In this document: positions 43,533 to 58,500 of the stretch, one piece after another
Layout of the letters: every line of letters starts with the position of its first letter
How positions within the stretch are numbered: position 1 is the stretch's first letter
Assembly: GCF_921293095.1 (NCBI RefSeq)
Contig: NC_060258.1
Location: 868,001-932,000 of the forward strand
DNA from: Ischnura elegans
Lineage: Eukaryota; Arthropoda; Insecta; Odonata; Coenagrionidae
Reading direction: 5' to 3'
DNA length: 64,000 nucleotides
Translations under genes and position numbers: made by a program
Notes under the pieces: model-generated
The model's input: only the letters and a program-made list of their open reading frames with translations
Told to the model about the DNA's origin: nothing
Database searches by the model: none

Positions 43533-46500
43533 CTAGAAGAAATTTTCAAATAGCAACTAACACCGTCAAACATGAAATTTAAGACTACAACATTTTCTAC
43601 TTAAAATTCATTTTAAGGATGGAAAAATGCACTTAAGTCAGGTGGAACAATAGCTGCCCAACTTAGACTTGAACCTAGGGACTCGATATAAATGAATGGA
43701 GGGGAAAAGAACTATTATCATAAAAATGACGAGGGCAACAAGGGTGTATTAGAACAAAAAAGACGAAATCATGGGTTAAAATGATACGTATACAAATAAT
43801 TAAGCACACATACGTATCACACATGGCTTCCAATTGCAGAAAAAGAATAAAAATAGACCCCTTACAGAATTGGTCCTATAAAAAGGGAAAAATATTTTTC
43901 TCTTAAATCGAATATTTAATGATCGGTGAATATTTTCTAAATTAAAAAGGTTCCTAACAATGGCAATCACAATAAATGTTGAGGTACTACAGATGAGTAT
44001 CTAGAAAAATTATTTTGAAATTTTCCTGGATTAGTTCTTATAGAGGTAATTAAACATTTAAAGATAAAAGCAATGAACAAACAGCCAAAAGAAACTCCCT
44101 TGAGTGAAATATACCCAACTGTCATGAGATAAGCAATGGTTCGGAGGGGCACCAGGGGCAGATATTCCAAGTATGGCACGCAAGCCTGAGCTCTTATTTG
44201 TGTTGGGACAATAGCATTTCCACTCTTTTTCATTATACGTAGTTTAATCATTTCCCAAGCTATCTTCTGCAGAAAACCACTCCTAATAACTAGAGAAGAT
44301 ATTTAATGAACCTTTAAAATGCCAAGGGCAATGAAAGCAGAAAAAATCAATAATTAGTAAATAAAATGACCAAAGGCTGCCATTTTGTATTACGTCCTGC
44401 AGTATAGTTTTTGCACAGAATTGGACGTCCACTACATCAACGTGAATTTTAGTTGTTGTAGGATGTAAGCGTATCAGATTTATTTTGGCTTTCCCTTTCA
44501 GCATCAATGGCATAATCATAAACCATTTTATAAAGAATAAGGACTAATTCATTATTTTGGGTCAGTATGACACTATCGTCAATTCTTCTGGGAACTAAAG
44601 AGAGATGAATTCCCTGCTCTGCTTTTTCAAGGGAAATTTTCTCTCAGAATTCACCTCTTATTTCTTTTTTTTGCACCAGCATATAAAGACCTTTCTCTTT
44701 CAGCAATTATTTTGGCTATGGGAAAAATAGATTTTTCCTCCCTGCTGTTCATTATATTCATTGATGAACTCTGCTCCCGCATTAGCAGTATAACACGTTT
44801 ACTTGCTGACGACCCTGTCATCTATCGCGAAATTAGTGATCACTCTATGAAATTCTATCATTGGACTGAAACAACGTTCATTTGTCGAGCCAAGAGAGGG
44901 GACTTGAACTTAATCTGAGCAAATGCATAACGGTACATTTCTTGCTGAACTCGTACATCTATAACCATGTTTATGCAGTGGATTCTATAAACATAAAGGC
45001 AACATACAAAGTGAAGTACGTGGGAGAAACAATAACTTTGAACCTATTGTGGGGAACACCCATAAGAAATATTTGTGGCATAGCCCTGAAGAAATTATGA
45101 TTTGTCAAGCGTATTGTGGGAAGATTTTCAGATGAGAAAGTAAAAGAAAGGTGCTATTTTGCATTCATCCGACCGCAACTTGATAATTCAACGAGCGTAT
45201 GGGATCCGGCGAAGAAAGACTTAATCAGCAAACTGAAAAAAAATACCAAGGAAGGCTGTGTGGTTCGTCAAAAACTGCTATCTTTGTACAGAAAGCATTA
45301 CCCAGATGTTATGTGAATTGGACTGAGCCGCTGGAGACTCGAAGGCTGCGTGCTAGGCTTAAATTTCTTGAACAGTTGAATTTGGATTTCTTTAAAAGCG
45401 ACACAGAGGACAAACTATTAGAGCCCCACTGTATTTCCAGGTCTGATAGAAGCGATAAATTAAAAGAGTTGTTTTGCGGAACGGGTAGATACGGGAATTC
45501 GTTTTTCCCCCGAGCCGTAAGGGATTTTAATAAACGCTAGTCCTAATTCCCATAGAGCATATCCTTTTTATGTAAGAACAGTGGAAGTCCTAACACCCCC
45601 TACCACACGCCTTTCAGGTTATCATGCAGATTGAATGTAGAATTATTTGATTGATATCAAGAATTCGCCTGTTTCTTAGCCATACTGATTTCATTTCTAG
45701 AGCATACCTCTAAATTTAATGTTGTGTCAACCATATTTTTTCCTCCAAGGAAGCTTCATGCCTAGTTGTCAGTAAAACCTATCAAAGCACCATTGCTAAT
45801 CCCAAGGACAAAAGGGTGAATAGGAATGCACTCATTTAAAAGATTTTCGCTAATTTTCCCACAAATTTAAAATGGTCCAAAAGCAAAGTTAATTTTTGCC
45901 CTCATTTGACCAAGTTCCATGTTTACATTTTCAATCGACCCTGAAATTTACATTTCTACACTCAATTCTCAAACAAAATGCTCCATTCTGGCTTTTTGGG
46001 TACATAATTTTGAGGATTCGCACCACTTTTCACCGGCATTTCTGGAAAAAAGGTGTGTGGCTACTACGAGTAAATTTTTTTCTTTCATTAAACTAGTCTC
46101 TAAGCTTGGTTGAAGCAAGGCAGCATTCTTTTTATTCATTTAATATGACTCTTTAACAGTCAAAAATGCCAAATAGAGAAAATAAAGAAAAAATTCTTAG
46201 CCATTGCACATTTACATACCCAAAAATTTCAGTGAAACAAAAATATTTTGTTAGGGAAGACCATTAAAAACGATTCAAATTACTACAAAAAAGTAAGTAA
46301 ACATAAAACTTCTCCCCTATCCAATTACCACTTAAAATAAAGACAACAGGAAATATGGATGGATGACTAATTCAGGTTCTTCATCCTTCAGAATCAGTCA
46401 AAATAAGGCCGATTTCAGAAGAGACCACTTTCCACATTCCTACATTCTCCGCATGGCAAAAGGAAATCCAGAGTTTTCTCATCTGAAAGCAGTCTGAGTT

Positions 46501-49500
46501 TCATCACCAGTTGACGCTGTTGATGCTGCAGTGCCTGGCCGGTTAGAAATGGGTGCTGTGGAGAACACCGCATGATTTGACTGGTATGAAGGCATCGGTA
46601 GGGACATTAGATTATATTAAAGCACAGCACCGTGCCATCTGAAAGTGACCTAAGCCTTACTTTTATGCAACTATTTGAGGCCCTTAAAAGCACTCATCCA
46701 TGGCTTCCATTGTGGACTTATGGGACACTGTCAAATTTTCAATAATTGCTCTAGTCACAGTAGAAGTTGGCTAAATAAAAGCATTTACTTGTATATCCTC
46801 CACATTAACATCAATCCCTCCAAGTATAGAGTTATTTGCAACCCGTAAGAGTACTCACCAATTGCAGACTCATGGGCAGTAGCTGAACTCTCAAATGGGT
46901 CCCCATCCTCACTTAACGTATGCTGGAAGTAATCATCAAGATATTAATCATGCACGAAAAGAGATTCAGGACTTTTTTTGAAAGGATGATTTAAATTTTT
47001 TTATGCACCACATTATATCAAAATTTGGAATTCCACATCAATTTTTTCCTTTCAAAATAAAAATATTTTCAAAACTACAGGAAATGAAATATTATTCCAT
47101 TTTTTTCAACATGTAAACGGACTTTGATTTATGTTCCGCCTGCATTGTAATATTATCTTCATTAGATAGCTCTGCAATGGATGCAATTTAGTTCATGTGA
47201 TACCATGTAATAATTAAGGTTTCTTTGGCAATGAATAAACTGAGATTGCATAATGGAAACTAGGCATCTGAGTGAAAAAATGGGATAAAATCTGACACTG
47301 CATTGCAGAAAAAGATTTCCACTTAGAAAACTACGAGGGGCGTTTTTAAAGTAACTACCATTTTGACATAAAAAACAAGAAGTAATTTTTTTTTCAAAAA
47401 TAATTTATTCACTTGAAAGGCCATACTTTACTTTTCTATATAATTCTCAATGCTATTGAGGCATTTATCGTATCTTAGGACCAGCTTTTGAATGCCATTG
47501 TTAAACACGCTTGCCGCCTGATTAGACAATTACTGCTTCACGGTCGTTTTCACTTCATCATCATCGGAATGGTGCTGATCCGCCAGATGCTTCTTCAAGT
47601 ACATAAACAAATGTTTGCTCAGCACTAGAACGGGACTGTATGGAGGGAGGTTTAATTCTTCCCAGCCAAAAGAAGTGATAAGGTCTTCAGTGTGATTTGC
47701 TGTGTATGGACGGGCATTATTATGGAGCAAAACGACACATGCACTCAGCATGCCACGCCTTTTGTTTTGAATAGTGCAGTGCATTTTTTGTACAGTCGCA
47801 CAGTATGCTGCTGCATTGATTGCATCGCTGCAAGTCAAAAAATCGACTAGCAACACACCCTTAATGGCAGGACTGCGCCATTCCGATGAATACAAAGTGA
47901 AAACGACCATGAAGCAGTGGTTGTCTAATCAGGTGGCAAGCTTATTTGACGATGGCTTACAAAAGCTGGTCCCAAGATACGATAAATGCCTCAATAATAA
48001 TGGGAATTATGTAGAAATGTAGAGTAAAGTATGGCCTTTCAAGTGAATAAATTAATTTTGAAAAAAAAAATTACTTGCTTTATATGTCAAAATGGTACTT
48101 ATTTTAAAAACACCCCTCTTAAAATTTTCAGTGAAAATCACGGAGATAATGATGAACAGCTGACATTTGTAAAATATAAAGTAGAAACAAATTTTGAAAA
48201 GTGCTACATGTAAACATCAAACCTAGGATATAAACACCGGGCTACCGCTCCTACTTAAAGGGAGACCATTTCTATAGGAATATATTAGGTATATAAATGT
48301 TGAACTGCATTCCACTTTTAAAACCATTGGTTATATAACCTAATATGGGAGGAGATTTGTGGACAGCTCCCAATGAACTACAACACTACAGAGTTTGATT
48401 GAAATGTGAGACCTGATTTTCTAAATGAGCAATGAATTATCAGTCCTGGGATTTCATGTTGTAAAATAAACATTTTCATGAGGCATGATTTATTGGTCAC
48501 AGGATAGTCTATAGTAAAATAAATATCATATTGATATTTGCTTCATCGGTACCAAGATTTAACATAGAAAAAATATGATGCAATGAAACTACAACAATTA
48601 AATACAAAATAAAGAGGAAAATATGACTTACTTTCAGATAAGAATATGTACTTGTTCCAGTTATAAGTAACTTTGAATCAAATAGGTTACACTGTCTGTA
48701 AATACTTGTGCCTCAGCCTAAATAAGATGAAAGGAATTTGAAGAAGGGTCACTATACTTCCAATAAACAGTACCACTGGGTATCCACACACTTGCGTTGC
48801 AGGAGTACGGCTCTTTGTTACTCACCACAGGGAAAAAAGTTGAGCTTGGTCACTTGTAAAGCTAGAGCTTTAGATCATTTGCACCTCACCCCCTTGCAAT
48901 GAAGGCAAGCAAGTAGGCCACTTGTTGAGGTACCAATAAAAGTAGCATAAACATGCCAAACACTGTTAGCTCGTGGCCAATACATGCCAACTTCCTTATG
49001 TGTGTTATTAAATGCCAACCATGTGCAGGTTAATAACAAGCATCTATGTGAGGCATTTGACACCAAAATAATGGGTAGCTTCTGACAATCACAGATAATT
49101 TATGTCATCATGTGAAAAAGAGCAAACACATGAAACACTATGGGCCACCAAGGAGCCCCATGTCCCCACTGGAGGGCTAATAATGTTTAGTTTATCCGTC
49201 CCAGGATTTTATAAGGCAAGAAAACTACAACACAAATGTACAACATGAAAAGAAAAAAACACTTTTTTTAAGATAAGAAAACTTCTTCGAGTAATTAGCA
49301 ACTTTCTATCAAATGGGTTACCTTTAAAGCTGTGTAAAAATCTAAATGTCCTAGCGTTTTCCTTGATTAACATTTCTGCCCACAATCTCCCATAACAATT
49401 CATCAAATTCCATATCAATAATTCTATACATACATGGTCATTCTCCTCAGGAGATGGTTCCTCCTTTGCCCCGACCAGCGTCCAGTCCAGGTCTGCCACC

Positions 49501-52500
49501 ATGGCTCCCCTGCCCTGAGCTTCCACCTTTTCGCCTTGGGAAGCAGTTAAGGTATTGGGCTGCAACATAAACCCCAATAATAATCATTAATGATTGAGAT
49601 ACAGAAATATTAAAACAAAACTTTTGAGAATTCATCACACGAATAAAATTAAAGTGAGTTTCAAATGGCTATAGTCTTCATACTACCCTGCAAGCTGCCT
49701 CAAGGTAATTAATGATAGGAATTTATAATATGTATTTACAATTATTTTGTTAAAACTACCACTTTACTATATTCCTGTTACTTCTTATTTTCATCGCAAA
49801 ATCCCTGCAAAAGCCACCTAATGATCCACAGGCCAATCGTTTCTGGAGATGCAGAACTCCAGATAAAATCTTATTCATAACTGTAACTTATTTTAAGAAA
49901 GAACCTTGCATGAGAATCCATAGCTCATAGGTAATAACGTACTATCATTTGCAAAAGTCTTGCAACAAATCGAGCGGCGCCACTTTCGCTCCACAAAGAT
50001 TGTGCCCGGAAATTGTATGGTTTTCGGGTGTATGCAACAATCCAATACTAGTCTTCATGGTTCAATGCATGGAGAACGGGTCATTGGGTGGTTGAGGTAT
50101 TTTGTCATCCTTTTCAGTCTGGGGATATTGACCGCTTCCATTTAAGTGAAATCAATGTTCATGATATTCCCCCAAACACATTGTAGCAATGAATGCAGAA
50201 GGAAAGATCGAAGGTAATTCCTCGGAGAGATTTTAAAAAGTTGATAGCTTGGCTCTTTTTGAGTGATCTCAGCTCTTTTCAGAGAGCTGGAAATCACGAG
50301 TCGTTCACTGTGAACATCGTAGACTTTTGTTTACATCTATCGACTCGGGTTGATATTTTAATACAAATATCTACGACATATGATACGAGGCAGCTTTGAA
50401 ATTCCCAGTGTTTCATCATATAAATATCTGAGCAAACACGTAAAATGTGAATTAGTTAAGCTGATCGGCATTAATCGTTGCGTAAGTAATAACAGAGTTC
50501 TCCGACGTCCGTCAATCGGTAAAGATGTATTCCTTTCCACTTATTCAAAGTATGACGAGGAAAACTTAATTCCAGCTAAAAGTCCCATTTTTAATGATTG
50601 TCGGATTTCAACAGGTATTGTTTGATAATATGTTCTATTGCTGAATTGGTGTGAATGCGAATAATAACTCTAAGCTGCTATATCGTTGATGATTAAGTTA
50701 TCTTATTTAGATGCAATCATTTACATATACACTGATGAATTCGGGATAATGTAGGATACTTACTTAGCATTATTAATTGAATTATCTACTTGCATTAAGT
50801 AGGTTACATTGTATTAGGAAATGTGGTTGTTGGCCATACGTTTTATGTTCAAGGAATCAGTGGAACTGCAGCTCATTTCATAAAACCTTTCAAGTCGAGT
50901 AAGAAGGACGTAAGCAAATCCTAACAGAATTTCTGTTTGTAATGAATGTATACGCTTGCTTCATTAGAAATACAAGTACCGAGTTTGAAACATAATAACA
51001 AATAATAATAACTTAAAAAGACGACACCATACCAACCATACCGAAGTCGCAGGCGACAACATCATTATTTTCCTATTGTATATACTAACCAGCCGAAACA
51101 TAGAGTATGCGAAAGCCTCCGTGCTCAAGTTATAATCATATAAACGAATAAAAGACTAATATACCGAGAAAGTGATTATTTTGATCAAATTCGTTCAATG
51201 AGTAGCCGTAGGAGAAGCACATGAAGGAGCTCAGTATTACAATAAAAACAAATACTTAAAATTACGACACTTGCCCTTGAACTAGTTATAGCTCGGTGGT
51301 TAAGCAGTTTGGCTGATGATAGGAGGAGCCCGCGTTCAAGTCCATCCCATGGACGAATTTTTTTATCCTCCGCAAAGCCGTATTTTATTTTAAAGTTTTT
51401 TTTATTTTTGAAATTTATTTTAAGAGGGTACCAGCTGTTGAATTTGAGCATTTTTTGCAACAATTTCTAATTTAATTGACCGTGCGACGGGAATCATGCG
51501 TAGTTAGCGCGGTAGAGCGAATCAATTGCGTTTTCTTGAAGGAACTCCAATCAAAATCACTGGAGAATGTAATTCCTAGTACTATATGGTTTCCTTTACA
51601 GGTCCGTAACTGCTCAACATTATTAACCTTTGGAATGAGAACTATCGTAATAATCTAAGGTTCCATATACGTAATTTCTTAAATAGACCAATTTTATCTG
51701 ATTAAAAGAAAATTATGAATGATATTTTGCAGCGATTATGCTGCCCGCCTATGTTGTATGCTGCCTATTTGTCATCAACTTGTCGCCATTTCCTACCAAG
51801 TTAATTTCTCCAGTAAAGTTTTTCAGAACAATTTTACCCTTTTTCGTTTCGTAAATGAGCAGTGACGGAAACTTTTCTTAGAGATAGAAAAAGATATAAA
51901 TTAAGTGAAGAATTTTACTTTTAAACTTTAGGCTTCAGTATTCTACAATCAGTGTTTTTTAATACAGTAATTTTGTTGGAGAGGGACAGAATGTGAGACC
52001 AGCTGATCTACTAAGTACAATCCTAGGAATAACCTATGCAATGGTAATCCTTAATCGTGCACGCACCACGGCCCTTATTTTTAAATATAGGAACGGCTTA
52101 TCTTGAGGTGTTTATCAACTATTTTTCTAGTGTATATTTTCTTCAAGCAAATTGTGGCATCAACATGTATATATGATAGGGCTACAAATTGGCCCTATTT
52201 TCACTATTTTGGAAGTACGTAAGAATAACTTACGGCCTGCAAGTTTTACTCCAGGTAACCTACCTCCTAATCCCTGGCTGATAAAGTTGGGATAAAGATG
52301 TAGGGCAAGACGAGGTGCAGGACCTATTAGCTGACGTAAAGAACTATTTAATGCCAATCAATTAAATATGGTGGAGACGACAGATTCGTGTTTTTTTTCG
52401 GAAAATTGCCAGTTCATTTTTTTCATTTATTAATTCTTCTATATCGAACAAATATTTCAACAACTTAATATAAAGTCTCCTGAACGACGTTGAATCCCTA

Positions 52501-55500
52501 AAAAAAGGGTTACGAGTGAGTTGATTTCCGAGTTCCTAATGGCGAAATTGTGCCCCCAGCCGGCCTTTTGGGGTTTACCATTGGAAGCCAGGCGTCATAG
52601 GTAACTCTCACCACTCTTTTAACAGGTAAATATTTTCAATTATCTACTCCAGTCAACTACGGGTACAAAAATAATCTCAAACGCCGCGACGACTTAATAA
52701 CATCTACGCTCGTTTACTCAACTGAACATCGTAATGATTTCCTACGTCTCACTCCCGTGTCACGATGACCCGTTCGTGAGTCGTTCCCGAGCTACCATGA
52801 AGATTCATACCTAGATAGTGATCATTCAATCATAATGGTGGCCAGAAATCGACAATGGAGCGAAAGTGGCGCCGCTCGATTTGTTGCAAGACTTTTGCAA
52901 ATGATAGTACATTCATGGTTAATTAATAGGGTCAATAATGGAGGATAAATTTGGTGTACATTTTGGTTTGTAATTCGGTTTAGAGACATCAAACCTTTTG
53001 ACTAATAAATTAAACTTACTCAGACAAGATATAACAGAAGGCCATTCTGAGTTAACAAAAAGAGAAATCTGTAGATAAACTCCTTATAGAACAAAGCTTG
53101 CATAGCTTCAATGGGAAAATATAAAGGGTCATTTACCCTGCATGGACAACTGATAAGTAGGGATGGGAAAATTTCGCCATCATGAATTTTGCGGATTTAG
53201 ACACAAAGTGTCCTGGTAGAGGTAAGACATTACAAATTACCTCAAAGTAACTGAGGATAAGACTTTTGAACTCACGAAATGTCACAAATTGTGTCCCAAA
53301 ATACGAATTTTTATTTTTTTGGAGAAAATTTTGAAACTATAATTTCAAACATAGGAACAAGCATTACATTACATAGAATGATTTCAATTCTATTAAAATT
53401 AACACAAGCGCGAGTATTCCTTAGGTATGTGGACGAGTGCAGTTCCTAAGAGCATAACTAATGTTACGATACAATCCCGGGAGGATGGCATCGCGTGTTT
53501 TCGATTTGCTGCAATACGAGGCAGTGGCAAAATATATGGCAATCTCCTATCCTTACTCTAGAGGGAATAACCATATATTTGCTCTCTGAGTTGAACAAGA
53601 AAAGAGCAATTTATGCAATTTTTTCTTATCAACATCACCAATGGAATATTATATTAGTAGAGGAATCTGAAGCATGCCCATAGAACTGTTGTCACTCCGT
53701 GAGCATTAAAATCAGATTTCAGTGGTAAATCCTGATTAGAACTGTCCGCTAGCCCGGCGCTAGCCTGATGAATGCACCCATGGACTGCACATGCCTGAAT
53801 ACCTGTTGTTTGGATCTCTACCTTTTAGCTATATCTGTCAAATAATTGTTTTTCCAGTGTACATTGTTAAGTATTGCTGCTGGTGTGTCAGACATTCAAG
53901 TTATTTTGACGAGTTATTGTAGTGCCGAATGAAAAATTATGAAAAGGGACAGGGCTTTTCCATATCAAATAGATGGATTTTATTGTATCGATAAAAGTAT
54001 GGTTATGTTCAAATTCTGCAATTGTCAGGTAGCTTGGGAAAGGAAAGACTCGATTGAAAAACATTGGAAATCTTCAAAGCATCTAACTGCTGCAAAATTT
54101 GGTAAGTATGGATATTCTTTAAAGTTAAAAACATCAATCTCTATCTGCATCAACTGCTGCCATGAAAAAAACCAAATTGATCATCATTTTGGAAAGTGGG
54201 TAGTATGAAACTTTCTCAAAGCTGACATTCTTCTCTACAAATTGGAAAATGAGCACATGAAGTCATTTTTGAATGACAGGAAAAGAAGGATCAACAACTT
54301 TCTTATATCCACATGGTGATTTATTGAGACCGACCATGGTTTCGTTGCAGCGTAAAATTATCAAGGTCGCTGTAACAAAATCATGGTCTATCTCTAATAA
54401 TCACCATGTGGAAATAGGAAAGTTGTTGACCCTTTTATTCCTGCGATGATGGATTTCCACAAAGTTACACCCGCTACTGTTAATTATTTTTGAATGAATT
54501 CGTTGATGGCAAGTATAACATTACAGCAGCTTTTTGTAAATTAAGTCAAGGCATTCTAATCCTTTCCATAGTAATAGGAAAACTAACATTTTATTTACCA
54601 CTTTGAATAATTTTACCTTGCTACAGGTGCTGGAGAAATTTCCTGCATTCGTCAACTAAGGGATAAATATATTCCTGATCTAAAATACAATGATAGGTCA
54701 ACATGATGACTTAACTGAAGGACAAGTAGGTGATAGTTTTTTGCAATAAAATAATGGACAAGAGAGAAGAAAATGTTTTTGTGATCTAGCTAAAAATTGT
54801 TGAACTTCTTGATACTCCATTGGACATTGTAGTTGGTGACGTGTGTACTTTGGTGTTTGTGTACTTTGTGTACTATTCTAGATGGGCAGCTAAGGGGAAT
54901 TCAGCAAGCACTTGAAATCATTGTATGAGGGAGTTGAGGGAGCAATGTTATTAAACTGCTAGAGGATTGTGGAAGGACAATGTTCAGTAGGGGCAAAGTG
55001 AGTGCAGTCCTGTCCAGTGCAGCTTCCCATGCTGTAACCAAGCTACTGGAGTTTCAGGCTATCGATACCACTTTACAGTTTTTTAAGTACATCAATGTAT
55101 TTGACCCAGCTGATATAGTACAGCTGATATAGTACAGCTGATATAGTACAATGATTATCACTGAAGAACTTGAGCAGAAAATTAACAGAATAAGTTTGTG
55201 TCCCAAACTGGATGATATAGATGTAATGCCATGCAACAAAGAACTGAAATCTTTTGTGGAGAATCCTGTACGTGGAAAGCTAAAGGTAGATGTTAAAGCA
55301 GTATTGCTAGGGATGTCACTAACATTTCCAACATTTAGTGAGGCTGTGTTGAAATCGATTTGGATTTCTTGTGTAAATGTCGACTGTGAACAGATCTTTT
55401 CTATGCACACAAGAGTGTTGGGTGATAAGCATCATCATTTAGCTCAAGAGAATCTAGAACTGTTTCTTGAAGCATACTTTGAAGGTTAAAACAAACAAAA

Positions 55501-58500
55501 TCTAGTAGATCATATAGTGTAAGTATGCAAAACATTGAGTGGCATTGACTCTCAGCTATCCTGGTGCCTTGATTTGACTCTACAGTGTTACCTATGTTAT
55601 TCTAGATCCAGTGGAATTTGTAAAAGAAGTAATTTAGATTAAAATTTACATATTAGAAAGAATTAAAGCTTACTAACCACACTAAACAGCATGCAATTTT
55701 TATACATGTCACATTCCCCATTTCACTACAGACAGGTATTACAGCTTACTTTTCAACTTCAACAGCTGACTTTCCCGGTTCCGCCACTGAGGTGATTGTC
55801 TGCAGTAATAACACAGCCACAAGGGAAGTGTCACGTAACCGAGATATATTTGGTTAAACTATGGTACTGACCCTTTTCTAGGTTTTGAAATAAAAACGAA
55901 TTTAAATATATATTTAAACTTGCAGTTTTTGAGAAAACACCGAAATGTCTATTTGAAATAACCGGATTTCCAATTCCAAAGTACTGCTTTTCTCCCTCTC
56001 AAACCACCAAAAAATTCCTATCCCTACTCATAAGTGGTGTTTTCTTGTGGTATTTTTACATCCAGGGGCTAAATAAAAATTTGCAATGCAAGTAGAACAT
56101 CATTAGCTTTCCAGGAAATAACTGAACCATATACAACTTATTTGCTCAAAAAGTGCTTGCAAACATGTGAAGTTGTTTCAGGTGAAAAAGGAATAGATCC
56201 ATGATAAAATATATAAAAAACAAATGATAACGTCACCACTTTAAAGTATAAATCAAGTACTTAACATGGCTTCAATAATATTTGATTATCATGTTTCACA
56301 ACCTTACAAACAAACTGATATGCTAAGCTACACACAGCAGAGTAACCAGTTCATTGATAAGCCACAGAAAGCCTAGCCACCAGTGATGGATGAAGCAAGA
56401 AAGAAATAGACATTGGAATAGTAAAGGCACAGGGAGCATTCTACAAAAAAGAATGATCAACTCACAGCTGAGAATACAAATACAGATGTAAGGAACCAAT
56501 GCATTAGATACTAAGTATGGACCATATTTATAAATGGTGGCATCAAAATTTACAGCTGCAGAACAGTAAAGAGATAAACGTGAGTTTAAACTTCCATGCA
56601 AAATTGCTTTCATGGTCTCCATTTTCAAAGCAATTGACCTGTTTCAATTTCTCTTCTAGGTTAATGGTTTTTCTTGATAACTTCTTGATTTTTCTACCTG
56701 CATTCCTATTTTTGGACATTTTTCTCTTGGTTTTCCCTCTGTACGGCTCTATCAAAGTCACCTACTGCAGCACTGTATTCCTGTGACACAGAGGGGCTAC
56801 GACTGCTGGGAGGGAATTATGCCATTGTGTTTGAGACTAAAGCAGGCCCTTTATGTATTTATAATATTCATACGCAACTCGGCCAACACTCCATTTCTCC
56901 CGCATGAATACCGATGACATCGAAGGCTTTAGCATAGATCCTCTACCTGGAAGTCAATTGCCTGATAACCTATGACGGCAAAAATTATGTCTCATACCGT
57001 ATTGCTTAAAAAAAACTCATTTCCACTAGCTCCATGCATAGCTATTGATCTAAATTAACTATTGTCACTCTGTTAAGGAGAGAAAATAAAATACTTCGGT
57101 AGGCCGACTATGTAGACCAAATGTCAAGTAATGCTTTTGGACATTGCACAGCAATGGTCGTCGATTAATAAATAAACAAAGATGATTTGAGGAAAGCAGA
57201 AGTATTAACAGAATTGAAATTTTTCACTTTCAGTATACTAAGCGCAAGCTCACATTTTATCATTAGAGTGACAAAGTTTTTTGATTAAGTTACACTGCGT
57301 TACGATGTTTCCCCGTGGAACAAATCTGCGCTATATAGAAATTGTGCTATGCAAGGCATGAGTGTATGACCATCTAAACCAAAAATTTCCTATGGCAGTG
57401 GCAAAATACCAATGGCATTACTAGTAGAACACTACAAATTCATTTTCCTTGTATATTTTTGGGCACATCGCACACAAAAAATTGAAAGAAAATGGTGGCA
57501 TGGGGAAAAAGCAGACCTTATCCAACCTGCATCACGTGTCTATCCCACTGTGCAGTTAACGGGAAGGAAAAAAAATGGAAGCTGCACAGGGTGATTTTGA
57601 GTTTTACATGGTCAGCGTTGAAAGTGTTAACATCACTAATCTTTTGGCAATCGACTTGCATCACCGATGCCCAACTCTCAATTCAAAAATGATAAAGAAG
57701 GTCTAACATATCCCTCATCCCCACAGTAAATTCCTCTTCATTTTCATCACAAAATCCAAATATTCAACAATTAGATTCCTGTGAACATCAATCTCTCATA
57801 AGGAATGCAAGTTATGTAGTTGAATCTGGCTAGCAGCTACACCATGATGTCACAGTCAATATGTTTCAGTGCACCTAATTATATAGTACTCAGTTTAACT
57901 CTCAATTCCTAACATCCCCCCTTCCGCTCCATGGTAAACGGAAATGAAACTGTATTTGTATGATCACATAACAAATGACTGCTTAGTGCCGAGATGACAG
58001 AGAGCTTACTTGCTCAGTGAGCAAAGTTGAGCGGTCAGTTAGGCAAAATACACCAAATCTGTTTATTACATTTAATTTAAATGATTCAAACATGAAAGCT
58101 CTTCCGTAGTTGTTCATGATTGAACAGGCAGGCAAAATGATGTATGTTTCTGCTGAGAGGTATAAATAAATAATACATAAAGGAATGACATTGTGCCGTA
58201 GAAAAATAAAACTATACAAGGCAAAAGTACACTCACCAGGTCATCAGTGGCCAATGGGTCTGAGGCATCACTTTTTATTGCTGCTGGATCTGTGGTGTAC
58301 AGCACGGGATAGTACTCATTGAGTTGACCTTCATTCTCATGTTTTACATGAATCTAGAAGAGGATAACGGGCATCCCTCAAAAAAACCAAAACAATAATA
58401 ACCTCGTTTGATAATGATAACTACTCTTTTTAGTGAGACCACTCCAGCTGGCAAAAATAATCATGACATTCTTTCAATTCAAAGATCAAACTCTAGAATA

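Larger units (their letters stand above)
53939..55489 (+). mobile_element. hAT-type transposase relic (CGGBP1-like)
   Basis: The N-terminal piece has a BED-like finger: C-N-C-Q-V-A-W-E-R-K-D-S-I, then H-W-K-S-S-K-H. The middle reads S-A-V-L-S-S-A-A-S-H-A-V-T-K-L-L. The C-terminal 112-codon frame (55151-55489) has the hAT dimerisation motif S-C-V-N-V-D-C-E-Q-I-F-S-M, then R-V-L-G-D-K and a L-E-L-F-L-E-A-Y-F end. The order resembles hAT-derived CGGBP1 proteins. Frameshifts and a foldback insertion (54279-54443) break it. Inserted in intron 4, opposite to the host gene. Confidence 0.75.

Noticed and set aside
46420-46555. Longer phase-0 reading of the alternative exon (H-P-F-L-T-G-Q)
   Set aside because: It is open for about 46 codons, but exon 6 leaves in phase 1, so this reading needs an unknown phase-0 partner.
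51283-51365. A functional tRNA gene
   Set aside because: A and B boxes are present, but the acceptor and other arms do not pair into a cloverleaf.
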